From contig NZ_CP126242.1 in assembly GCF_030142045.1 (NCBI RefSeq), positions 1,674,001 through 1,738,000 on the forward strand: DNA of 64,000 nucleotides. The letters run 5' to 3'. The notes beneath the pieces are model-generated. The model did no database searches. It saw only the letters and a program-made list of their open reading frames with translations, and had not been told where the DNA came from. The position numbers and the translations under genes are program-made. Shown in pieces: positions 1 to 7,161 of this stretch (within the stretch, counting starts at the first letter, position 1; every line of letters begins with the position of its first letter). This stretch comes from Arthrobacter sp. zg-Y919. Lineage in GTDB: Bacteria > Actinomycetota > Actinomycetes > Actinomycetales > Micrococcaceae.

Positions 1-2
1 TG

Positions 3-1232
3 CTAGGCGAACGCGGACAGGCCCGTGATGTGGCGGCCCAGGATCAAGGACTGCATGGAGTCGGTGCCCTCATAGGTGAACACCACCTCCATGTCGGTCA
101 GGTGCCGGGCCACGTGGTTTTCCAGGAGCAGGCCGTTGCCGCCCATAATGTCGCGGGCCTCCGAGCAGACCCAGCGGCCCTGCCGGGCGGCGAACATCTT
201 GGCCATCGACGCCATGGGTCCGGTCATCTTCCCCTGGTCGCCGAGCTCGTTGAGGCGGAAGCAGGTCAGCTTGATCGCGGTGACCTGCGCAAGCATGTTC
301 GCCAGCTTGTTCTGCACCAGCTGGAACCCGGCAATGGGCCGGCCGAACTGCATCCGGTCCTTGGCATAGGCCACGGCAATCTCGTACGCGGCCACCGCAT
401 GTCCGAGCGCTTCCCAGGCGACTCCCCCGCGGGTCGCGGCCAGCACCTTGTTGACGTCCTTGAATGAGTTGCAGTTGGCGAGGCGGTTTTCGGCGGGAAT
501 GCGGAGGTCCTCGATGACGATGTCCGGCTGCAGGACCGCCCGCTTGCCGATCTTGCCCGTGATCACGTCAGCCCGGTAGCCGGCGGGGTGGTTGCCGTCG
601 GCGTCCTTTTCCATCACGAAGGCCTTGACTGCGCCGTCGGCTTCGTCGCGGGCATAGATGATCACGATGTCGGCGAAGCTGGCGTTGCCGATCCACCGCT
701 TGTTGCCGTTGAGCACGTACGAATCACCGTCGCGGCGGGCGCTGGTTTCGAGGGACACCGAATCGGATCCGTGGCTGGGCTCCGTGAGGGCGAACGCACC
801 GATTTTCTCGAACCTCGCCATGGCCGGCAGCCAGCGCTGTTTCTGCTCCTCGCTGCCCAGCATGTCGATGCTGCCCATGGCCAGGCCGGAGTGCACACCG
901 AAGAACGTGTTGATGGAACCGTCGCCCCGGGCAAGTTCGGCAGCCGCGGTGGAGGCGGCCATGCGGCTCATGCCCGGGCAGCCGTACCCCTTGATCGTGC
1001 CGCCGGCAATGTTCAGTGCCGCCAGCTTGGGCACCAACTCGTACGGAACCTCGGCCCGCTCCCAGTAGTCGTTGATGACCGGCAGCAGATCGTTGTCGAC
1101 GAACGCCCGGACACGATCCCGCACGTCACGGGCCTCGTCGTCCAGGAGTTCATCGAGGAGGTAGAGGTCGGCGTCGACGTCGGCCACCGCGGTGGGGTCG
1201 AAGGCCGGGCGCGCGGATTGGGTGACGGTCAT
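3..1232 (-). CDS. Acyl-CoA dehydrogenase, glutaryl-CoA dehydrogenase-like
   Basis: A 409-residue flavin-dependent acyl-CoA dehydrogenase that would oxidise a short-chain or dicarboxylic acyl-CoA at the alpha-beta bond and pass electrons to electron-transfer flavoprotein. The FAD and substrate motif ALTEPSHGSDS lies near residue 150. The C-terminal TYEGTD motif places the likely catalytic glutamate at about residue 388, the position used by glutaryl-CoA dehydrogenases, and ILGRHITG follows as in that family. Length is normal and both ends are present; the stop is three bases from the window edge. The ATG is preceded by AGGAG. A promoter with an overlapping inverted repeat lies just upstream. 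Family is secure; glutaryl-CoA as the actual substrate is inferred from the C-terminal motif only. Confidence 0.9.
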   Translation of the reverse strand: MTVTQSARPAFDPTAVADVDADLYLLDELLDDEARDVRDRVRAFVDNDLLPVINDYWERAEVPYELVPKLAALNIAGGTIKGYGCPGMSRMAASTAAAELARGDGSINTFFGVHSGLAMGSIDMLGSEEQKQRWLPAMARFEKIGAFALTEPSHGSDSVSLETSARRDGDSYVLNGNKRWIGNASFADIVIIYARDEADGAVKAFVMEKDADGNHPAGYRADVITGKIGKRAVLQPDIVIEDLRIPAENRLANCNSFKDVNKVLAATRGGVAWEALGHAVAAYEIAVAYAKDRMQFGRPIAGFQLVQNKLANMLAQVTAIKLTCFRLNELGDQGKMTGPMASMAKMFAARQGRWVCSEARDIMGGNGLLLENHVARHLTDMEVVFTYEGTDSMQSLILGRHITGLSAFA

Positions 1233-1251
1233 GGAGACTCCTGACGGAAGG

Positions 1252-1299
1252 ACTAACTAATCGTTCAGTTAGTATGACCCCCGTCACACCGTCGGTCAA
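1252..1299 (-). promoter_or_regulatory. Promoter and TetR-like operator of the acyl-CoA dehydrogenase gene
   Basis: Reading the minus strand, TTGACC (1294-1299) and CATACT (1271-1276) are separated by exactly 17 bases, a good -35/-10 pair for the dehydrogenase gene. An inverted repeat, ACTAACT, 8-base spacer, AGTTAGT (1252-1273), overlaps the -10 and the probable start of transcription. Such sites upstream of acyl-CoA dehydrogenase genes are commonly bound by TetR-family repressors that respond to acyl-CoA. No such regulator lies next to it here, so the partner is unknown. Confidence 0.6.
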
Positions 1300-1353
1300 T
1301 GGGGGCACGTCTCCCCCGGCGGGTTGAGCCGTGGCGGGGATCTTCCTTCTGCG

Positions 1354-1902
1354 ATGATCTTCCCCATGACGGACTTTCGCCTGGCCTGGCTGACCACACC
1401 GGAAATGGTCGACAGCCGGCTGCAGGTACAGCTCCGCAGGTGCTGGTACGAAGTGGCCAATGCCGGTGGTGCCGTAGGCTTCCCGTTCCTTCCGGTGCCG
1501 GAAGAGCAGGTCCTTTCGGCCGTGGACTCACTGGTCAGGTCTCTCGGGGAACCCGAGAACCGCCTCCTGGTTGCCACAGTTGAGCGCAGGCTGGCCGGAT
1601 GGCTGCTCCTGGCGGGTAATGCCGGGGCTTTGACCGCACACTGGGCGCGGATCTCCCGGCTGCAGACCGCACTTCCGTTCCGCGGAGCCGGGATCGGGCG
1701 CGCGCTGATGTCGGAAGCCGCCCGGGCAGCGGCGGAGGACTTTGGCCTGGAACAGCTGCATCTTGAAGCACGCGGCGGCGTGGGCCTGGAAGACTTTTAC
1801 CGTTCCAGCGGCTGGCAGGAGGTGGGCCGCCGCCGGGATGCGCTACGGCTTCCCGGCGGCGACCGTGACGAGGTGCTGATGTCCCTGTCGCTGACCTCCT
1901 GA
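1354..1902 (+). CDS. GNAT family N-acetyltransferase
   Basis: A protein of about 182 residues with the acetyl-CoA binding signature of GNAT enzymes, PFRGAGIGRALM, near residue 108, followed by the helix MSEAARAAAEDFG and the strand LEARGGVGLEDFYRSSGW typical of motif B. It would transfer an acetyl group to an unidentified small molecule or protein amine. ATGs at 1354 and 1366 are both possible, with no clear Shine-Dalgarno sequence before either; an upstream TTG at 1324 is also open. It is divergent from the dehydrogenase and converges on the exporter gene at 1910, only 8 bases away. Substrate cannot be read from the sequence. Confidence 0.8.
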   Translation: MIFPMTDFRLAWLTTPEMVDSRLQVQLRRCWYEVANAGGAVGFPFLPVPEEQVLSAVDSLVRSLGEPENRLLVATVERRLAGWLLLAGNAGALTAHWARISRLQTALPFRGAGIGRALMSEAARAAAEDFGLEQLHLEARGGVGLEDFYRSSGWQEVGRRRDALRLPGGDRDEVLMSLSLTS

Positions 1903-1909
1903 GACGGTC

Positions 1910-3412
1910 CTAGTGGATGGCCACGCCTTCGGGCAGCTCGTTGGTGGGACGGCGGACGAAGAACGCCGCCGCGACAGCCACCAGTGAAACAACGGCTCCC
2001 CAGAAGAACGCCGTGTGGACGCCCGAAGCGGCAGCGGAGACCGCTGACGCGCCGTCGGCCAGGGCCGCCGTCGTACCCGTGGTCATCAGCGTGACGAAGA
2101 CGGCGGTGCCCGCAGCGCCGGCAAGCTGCTGGAGCGTGTTGATGATCGCGCTGCCGTGGGAGTAGAGCGACTTATCCAGCGAGCCCAGGGCCGAGGTGAA
2201 CAGCGGGGTGAAGATGAACCCCAGCCCGGCATTGAGCAGGCAGTGCAGCAGGATGACCAGGCCGACGGGGGTTTCATCGGTCAGCAGGGTCATCCCCCAC
2301 AGGGCGCCGCTGAGCACCAGTGCCCCGGGGATCACGAGCGGACGGGGTCCGAAACGGTCAAAGAGGTTGCCGACGATCGGCGAAAGGATGGCCATCACGG
2401 CACCGCCGGGAAGCAGCAGCAGCCCGGTGGAGAGCGTGTCCAGTCCCAGGACGTTCTGCAGGTAGAGGGGCAGGACAATCAGGCAGCCGAAGAGCGCCAT
2501 CATGGACACCAGAACCATAACGATGGCCACAACAAAGGGCTTGCTGGTGAACGTGCGCAGGTCCATCAGGGCACGGTCGGTGCGCTGGAGCACCAGCTGG
2601 CGCAGTACGAAACCGGCCATGGCCAGGACGCCGGCGGTCAGCGGGATCCACAGCGGCATCAGTTCCTTGCCCTGGGCTGCCTCACCGATGCTGCTCAGGC
2701 CGAAGATCAGGCCGCCGAAGGCGAAGGTGGACAGCACGATGGAGAGCACGTCGAACGGCACGCGCTTGGTCTCGGTGAGGTTCCGGATCTTCAGCCCGCC
2801 CAGGCCCAGGGACAGCAGGGCAATGGGCAGGACGAGCCAGAACATCCAGCGCCAGTCCAGGGCGTTGAGGATGATGCCGGAAACCGTGGGGCCGATGGCC
2901 GGCGCCACCGCGATGACGATGGAAATGGTGCCCATCATCTGGCCGCGGCGGTGGGCCGGAACGGCGTTCAGGACGGTGGTCATCAGCAGCGGCAGCATGA
3001 TGGCGGTGCCGCTGGCCTGGATGATCCGGCCGCCCAGCAGGGTGCCGAACCCCGGGGCAAGCGCCGCGAGCAGGGTTCCGGCGCTGAACAGCGACATGGC
3101 GGTCAGGAACAGGCCGCGCATGGAAAAGCGCTGGAGCAGGAAGCCCGTGGCGGGGATGACCACGGCCATGGTCAGCATGAAACCGGTGGTGAGCCACTGG
3201 GCGGTTCCGGCAGTAATGTTCAGATCCGCCATAAGCCTTGGCAGGGCGACGCTCATAATCGTTTCGTTCAGGATGACGACGAACGAGGAAACGAGCAGGA
3301 TGCCGATGACGGTTTTGGTGCGGGGATCCAATGTGGCCGGAGCCGGCACCTTCTTGGAGCGCCGGGAGGTTCCGGCCGTAGGAACGGGTTGTGCGGAGGA
3401 GTCGATACTCAA
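1910..3412 (-). CDS. MFS drug exporter, DHA2 (EmrB/QacA) family
   Basis: A 500-residue major facilitator protein with about 14 hydrophobic segments, the size and count of the DHA2 drug:H+ antiporters such as EmrB and QacA. The early segment FVVILNETIMSVALPRLMADL is the typical DHA2 helix 1, and QWLTTGFMLTMAVVIPATGF marks helix 2. Near helix 5 the motif VIAVAPAIGPTVSG matches antiporter motif C. It would pump hydrophobic or cationic compounds out using the proton gradient. The reading frame opens with TTG at 3412, preceded by AGGAC at slightly long spacing, so the start is less certain than the family. No dedicated regulator is adjacent. Confidence 0.88.
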   Translation of the reverse strand: MSIDSSAQPVPTAGTSRRSKKVPAPATLDPRTKTVIGILLVSSFVVILNETIMSVALPRLMADLNITAGTAQWLTTGFMLTMAVVIPATGFLLQRFSMRGLFLTAMSLFSAGTLLAALAPGFGTLLGGRIIQASGTAIMLPLLMTTVLNAVPAHRRGQMMGTISIVIAVAPAIGPTVSGIILNALDWRWMFWLVLPIALLSLGLGGLKIRNLTETKRVPFDVLSIVLSTFAFGGLIFGLSSIGEAAQGKELMPLWIPLTAGVLAMAGFVLRQLVLQRTDRALMDLRTFTSKPFVVAIVMVLVSMMALFGCLIVLPLYLQNVLGLDTLSTGLLLLPGGAVMAILSPIVGNLFDRFGPRPLVIPGALVLSGALWGMTLLTDETPVGLVILLHCLLNAGLGFIFTPLFTSALGSLDKSLYSHGSAIINTLQQLAGAAGTAVFVTLMTTGTTAALADGASAVSAAASGVHTAFFWGAVVSLVAVAAAFFVRRPTNELPEGVAIH

Positions 3413-3602
3413 GGAGTGGAAGTCCTATTCATGGTGCGCGGGCGCCGCAGCAGTTTCGGGCGGCGCGGGGACGGTCGGCACTTCAGCGGGCCCGGCCTGC
3501 AATCCTATGCGGTGGCCGACGGCGGCCGGGATCCACCTGTCCGTTTGTCCGGCGTGTTCGACCCGAAATTCGCCAAGCGCTGAACCGCGGACCGGCTGCA
3601 GG

Positions 3603-3929
3603 CTAGAACCCGGTGACCAGGAGTCCAAACCCCAGCACGAACAGCACCACCATCGCGCATCCACCGGCGATGGTGGCGGCAGCGGTGAGCACCAGCACCA
3701 CCCAGGGTCGCTGGAACCGGTTGCGCAGCCAGTCAAAGAACAGCGGGGCGGACAGCAGCAGCATCACCGCTGAGCCCAGGATCAGGGCCAGCAGCACCGT
3801 CGCCTGAACCGTCTCCGGGAAAATCCACAGCTGCAGGACGACGACGGAGACGGCCAGTACCGCGGCCGCGGCCGACTGCACCAGCCAGGCAACGGCAAGA
3901 TGCGGCCAGGATTCCACACTGTTGCTCAT
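3603..3929 (-). CDS. Small integral membrane protein of unknown function
   Basis: A 108-residue protein with about three hydrophobic segments (LAVAWLVQSAAAAVLAVSVV, VQATVLLALILGSAVMLLL and a C-terminal segment ending GFGLLVTGF). I do not recognise a family. The start ATG at 3929 has no clear Shine-Dalgarno sequence and lies 11 bases downstream of the antiporter stop on the same strand, which suggests translation coupled to the antiporter. A role with the antiporter is possible but unsupported beyond position. Confidence 0.6.
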   Translation of the reverse strand: MSNSVESWPHLAVAWLVQSAAAAVLAVSVVVLQLWIFPETVQATVLLALILGSAVMLLLSAPLFFDWLRNRFQRPWVVLVLTAAATIAGGCAMVVLFVLGFGLLVTGF

Positions 3930-3940
3930 GCAGAGGAAGT

Positions 3941-5521
3941 CTAGTGCCGTTCGGGGTGGTCCATGGTGACGGTGCGGAGATCCAGGCGGCGCAGCACCCG
4001 GTCCACGGCCTCCGGATCCATGCCGCGCTGCCGGCGGGCCTCGAGCACCTCCCGGCGGGCGGCGTCCATGGCTTCGCGCTGGACCACGTCCATGATCTCC
4101 AGGGTCGCCTTCCGGTCCAGCATCTTCTGCGAGTCGTCTTCTTCATCGCTCTGGAGCATGGAGTGCAGCGAGGCCATCCGCTTGGCCAGGGTGGCACGGC
4201 GGTCCGGCGGCAGCTGCTGGATGGCGGCCGACCGCTTCATCGTTTCGACGGCAACCCGTTCGGCCCGGAGCGCGAGTTCGCGTTCCATCCGGTCCGTCTC
4301 TTTGTGGTCATCCGGCAGCTTCAGGGCGCGCATCAGCCACGGGAGCGTCAATCCCGGCAGCACCAGGGTCACTATGAGGACCGCGCAGGCGCAGGCTACG
4401 ACGAAGTTGCGTCCGGGCAGGGCGTCACCGGCGAGCGTGGTGCCCGGCAGTGCGAGGGCAAGCGCCAGGGTCGCCAAACCGCGCATACCGCACCAGGAGA
4501 GGACCAGGACTTCTTTCAGGGAGCCCGGCACATGGTTCTTTTCCGTACCGCCCATCCGGTAGATCGCCATCATCCACAGGAACCTGACCACAAGCACGGA
4601 CGCGCACACGGCAAGGATTCCGGGGATGTAGCTCAGCAGTTCGGTTCCTTCGGCCTTGATGATGTACCGCATTTCGATTCCCACCAGGCCGAATGCCGCA
4701 CCGGTAGTCAGCAGCTCCACGACGTCCCAGAAGGCCGTGCGGGTGAGGCGTTCCTCGGAATCCTGCGGGCGGGCCCGTCGGCCAAGTTCCAGTGCGGTAA
4801 CAACGACGGCGACCACTCCGGAGAAGTGCACCTCTTCGGCGAGCAGGTAAACGGCAAAGGGAGCGACGAGCGTGGCGGCCGACCGGGCCACCATATTCGG
4901 CACGAACCGGTTCAGGCTGCCCACGACCCATGCCATGGCCAGACCGAGCACCACGGCACCGGCGGAGGCGAGGAGGAAGTCGGGCACCACATCCCAGCCC
5001 ACGTGCCCGCCGCTGGTGCTCGCGGCGACGGCGGCCTGGAAGATGACAATGGCAATGGCGTCGTTGAAGAGGCCCTCCGTCTGCAGCACGGTGATCAGCC
5101 GCCGCGGCATCCGGACCTTCCGGGCGACTGCCTCCACTGCCACCGGATCGGGTGGTGCGACCATGGCGCCCAGGGCAATCGCGGCCGGAAGCCCGAGCGC
5201 CGGCACCAGGGCCCAGGAAACGCCGGCCACCACAGCCACCGTGACTGCCACCAATGCCACCGCCAGCAGCACCAGGGAACGCCAGCGCAGGCGGAAAACA
5301 GACCAGGAGCTGCGCTGCGCGGCTGCGAAGAGCAGCGGCGGAAGGAACAGGGGAAGGATCAGGTCCGGGTTGATGTGCACTTCGGGAATGATCGGCAGGA
5401 AAGCGATGAGCGCCGAGGAAATCAGCATCAGTACGGGGTACGGGAGCCGGATGCGTTCGCCGATCCCGGCGGCCAGGACCGTTCCAAAAAGCAGTCCGAT
5501 CAGGAGTATCAGGAAATCCAC
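3941..5521 (-). CDS. Na+/H+ antiporter, CPA1 family
   Basis: A 526-residue monovalent cation:proton antiporter of the CPA1 (NhaP/NHE) type. About 12 transmembrane segments fill the first 400 residues. Conserved CPA1 motifs are visible: MVAPPDPVAVEA near residue 120 and TEGLFNDAIAIVIFQ near residue 150; the aspartate of FND is the usual ion-binding residue. The C-terminal 120 residues are charged, probably cytosolic, helical and possibly regulatory, with many RR/EE runs. It would exchange internal Na+ or K+ for external protons for pH and salt homeostasis. The next gene, a small membrane protein, starts 11 bases after its stop. Confidence 0.9.
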   Translation of the reverse strand: MDFLILLIGLLFGTVLAAGIGERIRLPYPVLMLISSALIAFLPIIPEVHINPDLILPLFLPPLLFAAAQRSSWSVFRLRWRSLVLLAVALVAVTVAVVAGVSWALVPALGLPAAIALGAMVAPPDPVAVEAVARKVRMPRRLITVLQTEGLFNDAIAIVIFQAAVAASTSGGHVGWDVVPDFLLASAGAVVLGLAMAWVVGSLNRFVPNMVARSAATLVAPFAVYLLAEEVHFSGVVAVVVTALELGRRARPQDSEERLTRTAFWDVVELLTTGAAFGLVGIEMRYIIKAEGTELLSYIPGILAVCASVLVVRFLWMMAIYRMGGTEKNHVPGSLKEVLVLSWCGMRGLATLALALALPGTTLAGDALPGRNFVVACACAVLIVTLVLPGLTLPWLMRALKLPDDHKETDRMERELALRAERVAVETMKRSAAIQQLPPDRRATLAKRMASLHSMLQSDEEDDSQKMLDRKATLEIMDVVQREAMDAARREVLEARRQRGMDPEAVDRVLRRLDLRTVTMDHPERH

Positions 5522-5921
5522 CGGATCAGCCGTCTGCTCGGGGCTTGCTTCGGACTGACCGCGCCGCGTTTTCCATTGTGCCTGCCCCTGCTTCCGTGCG
5601 GATTCGTAAGTATTTCGTTAATTATTGCATTGAGTGCATCTAGCTGGGGGTAGCTCTGCACTGCGGGCGCGGCACGGCGCATCCTCCGGGGTGCGACGGG
5701 ATTCATATGGAAAGGTCAGCGGGATCACGGAAAACCGGGAACCCGTAGGCCTCCTCCCGCACCCGAAAACCCGGTAAAATCGGACAGAGGTTTTCTGCGT
5801 CCAAGCCACTCCGGTGGCCAAGCGATAAAGGGCACGCCCTGCGGTGAATTGAGTTGAAGGTACCTGGTTCCGACCTTGCTGCATTGACCCCTCCGGCCAC
5901 CCGGAAGGAGGTTCCGCGCTC
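5522..5921 (+). promoter_or_regulatory. 400-base intergenic region with the leader of the mannose-6-phosphate isomerase gene
   Basis: This gap separates the divergent antiporter and isomerase genes. A -10-like TAAAAT (about 5773-5778) would give a leader of roughly 135 bases. The strong Shine-Dalgarno GGAAGGAGG (5903-5911) can pair with upstream CCTCCGG (5890-5896) across a 4-base CCAC loop, which would partly hide it. The left half of the gap is AT-richer (near 5610-5640) and may hold the antiporter promoter. I recognise no known riboswitch class in it. The hairpin is visible; a regulatory role is inference. Confidence 0.35.
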
Positions 5922-7094
5922 ATGACTTCCGTGTACGGATTGGTCAGGGAAACCCGTAACCCGGCAGCTGCGATGAAGGCATCGACGGACCCTGCCGCAA
6001 CATATCCCGACCGGCAGCACGGTCAAGACAACCGGCAGAAGCCACCTTCCGCTACAGGTGCCGTGATCGCCTGGGATCCCGATGATCTGCCTGGAGCCCT
6101 TGATCGGCTCATTTCCGCCCACCCCGGCCATTTCTCCCACCCCGAAGCGCTGCCGGTGCGGCCTGTCCCCTTCCGGATGCATCTTCTGGACGCTGATGTT
6201 CCCAAGCCGATCCAGCTGCACCCCCGGCCGGACCAGGCCTTGGCGGGCTTTGTCCGTGAACAGACCCGCGGGGTCCCCTTGAACGCCGGGAACCGGAACT
6301 ATAAGGACCGCTACGCGAAATTCGAGGTGGCGGTCGCACTCACACCCCTTCGCGTACTGTCCGGAGAGCGCAGCAGGGAAGAACTGAGGGTTATTGCCGA
6401 CGGGGCGGACCTTCCATGGCTTCACGCCCTATTGACGTTCCGGCACGAGACGCCGGTGCATGCCCTGCTCCGCATGGAGTCTTCCGAGATTGCCCGTGCG
6501 CTTCGGGAAACCGAGGCTGCCATGGCCGGCGTGGCGGACGCCGTCGGTCCCGTCGCAGACGTTGCTGCCGTCTTCCGCCGGCTTGCGCCGCTTTTCCCGG
6601 GCGACCGCGGCATTCTCATAGCCATCTGCATGAACCTCATCAAGCTGGATCCCGGGCAGGCAATGGTTACCCCCGCCGGTTGCCTCCACTCTTATCTGTC
6701 CGGGCAGGCGATGGTGGTTATGGGCCTCTCGGACAATGCCCTGAAGGCAGGACTAACCAAGGATTATGTGGATATTGCGGAGCTGCAGCAGGTTCTGGGA
6801 GACGGCCAGACCGGCCCCGCACCCCTTCCAGTGGAACGCATGGACGAGTTCCAGGAGAACATTCCGCTCTGGAGTGAGGATCTGGGCCTGCGGCGTGCCG
6901 TGGTCGACGGCACAGCCGCAGCCATCCCCCTGGAGCGGTTCACCGTTGTCCTCACCGCGCTGGGCGACGCACGGGTGACGGTGGGCGATGTCAGCACCGA
7001 TCTGGAACAGGGCGCCAGCATGCTCTACCTGGGCGACCCGACGACGGCGACCGTCGACGGGCACGCGCAAATCTTCATCGCTTCCCGGAGCTGA
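5922..7094 (+). CDS. manA: Mannose-6-phosphate isomerase, class I (divergent)
   Basis: A 390-residue cupin-fold enzyme that would interconvert fructose-6-phosphate and mannose-6-phosphate, feeding GDP-mannose and cell-envelope glycans. The zinc-site motifs of class I enzymes are visible: PIQLHPRPDQA (Gln and His ligands, near residue 98), YAKFE (Glu ligand, in place of the usual HKPE) and AGCLHSYLSGQA (His ligand, near residue 245), then SDNALKAGLTKDYVDI, the canonical SDNVxRAGLTPKxxD stretch. The N-terminus is unusual: the standard YAWGS opening is missing and about 60 residues of low similarity replace it. Start ATG has a strong Shine-Dalgarno 10 bases upstream. Zinc isomerase is likely; a related sugar-phosphate substrate is possible. 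Confidence 0.82.
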   Translation: MTSVYGLVRETRNPAAAMKASTDPAATYPDRQHGQDNRQKPPSATGAVIAWDPDDLPGALDRLISAHPGHFSHPEALPVRPVPFRMHLLDADVPKPIQLHPRPDQALAGFVREQTRGVPLNAGNRNYKDRYAKFEVAVALTPLRVLSGERSREELRVIADGADLPWLHALLTFRHETPVHALLRMESSEIARALRETEAAMAGVADAVGPVADVAAVFRRLAPLFPGDRGILIAICMNLIKLDPGQAMVTPAGCLHSYLSGQAMVVMGLSDNALKAGLTKDYVDIAELQQVLGDGQTGPAPLPVERMDEFQENIPLWSEDLGLRRAVVDGTAAAIPLERFTVVLTALGDARVTVGDVSTDLEQGASMLYLGDPTTATVDGHAQIFIASRS

Positions 7095-7138
7095 GGGCCC
7101 TGGAACGGCGCCTCGCTGCCGGCGCTGGTGCAGGGCAG

Positions 7139-7161
7139 CTACATCCGGACCTACATCCGGG
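7139..7161. repeat. Tandem 12-base duplication at the hrpB stop codon
   Basis: CTACATCCGGAC (7139-7150) is followed directly by CTACATCCGGG (7151-7161). On the minus strand this repeats the terminal codons and stop of hrpB, so a second in-register Arg-Met-stop lies just past the real stop. It looks like replication slippage with no coding consequence. Confidence 0.7.

Noticed and set aside
5903-5920. T-box-like element GGAGGTTCCGCG before the isomerase gene
   Set aside because: The TGGN sequence that pairs with the tRNA acceptor end is missing, no specifier loop is visible, and the gene is not an aminoacyl-tRNA or amino acid gene.
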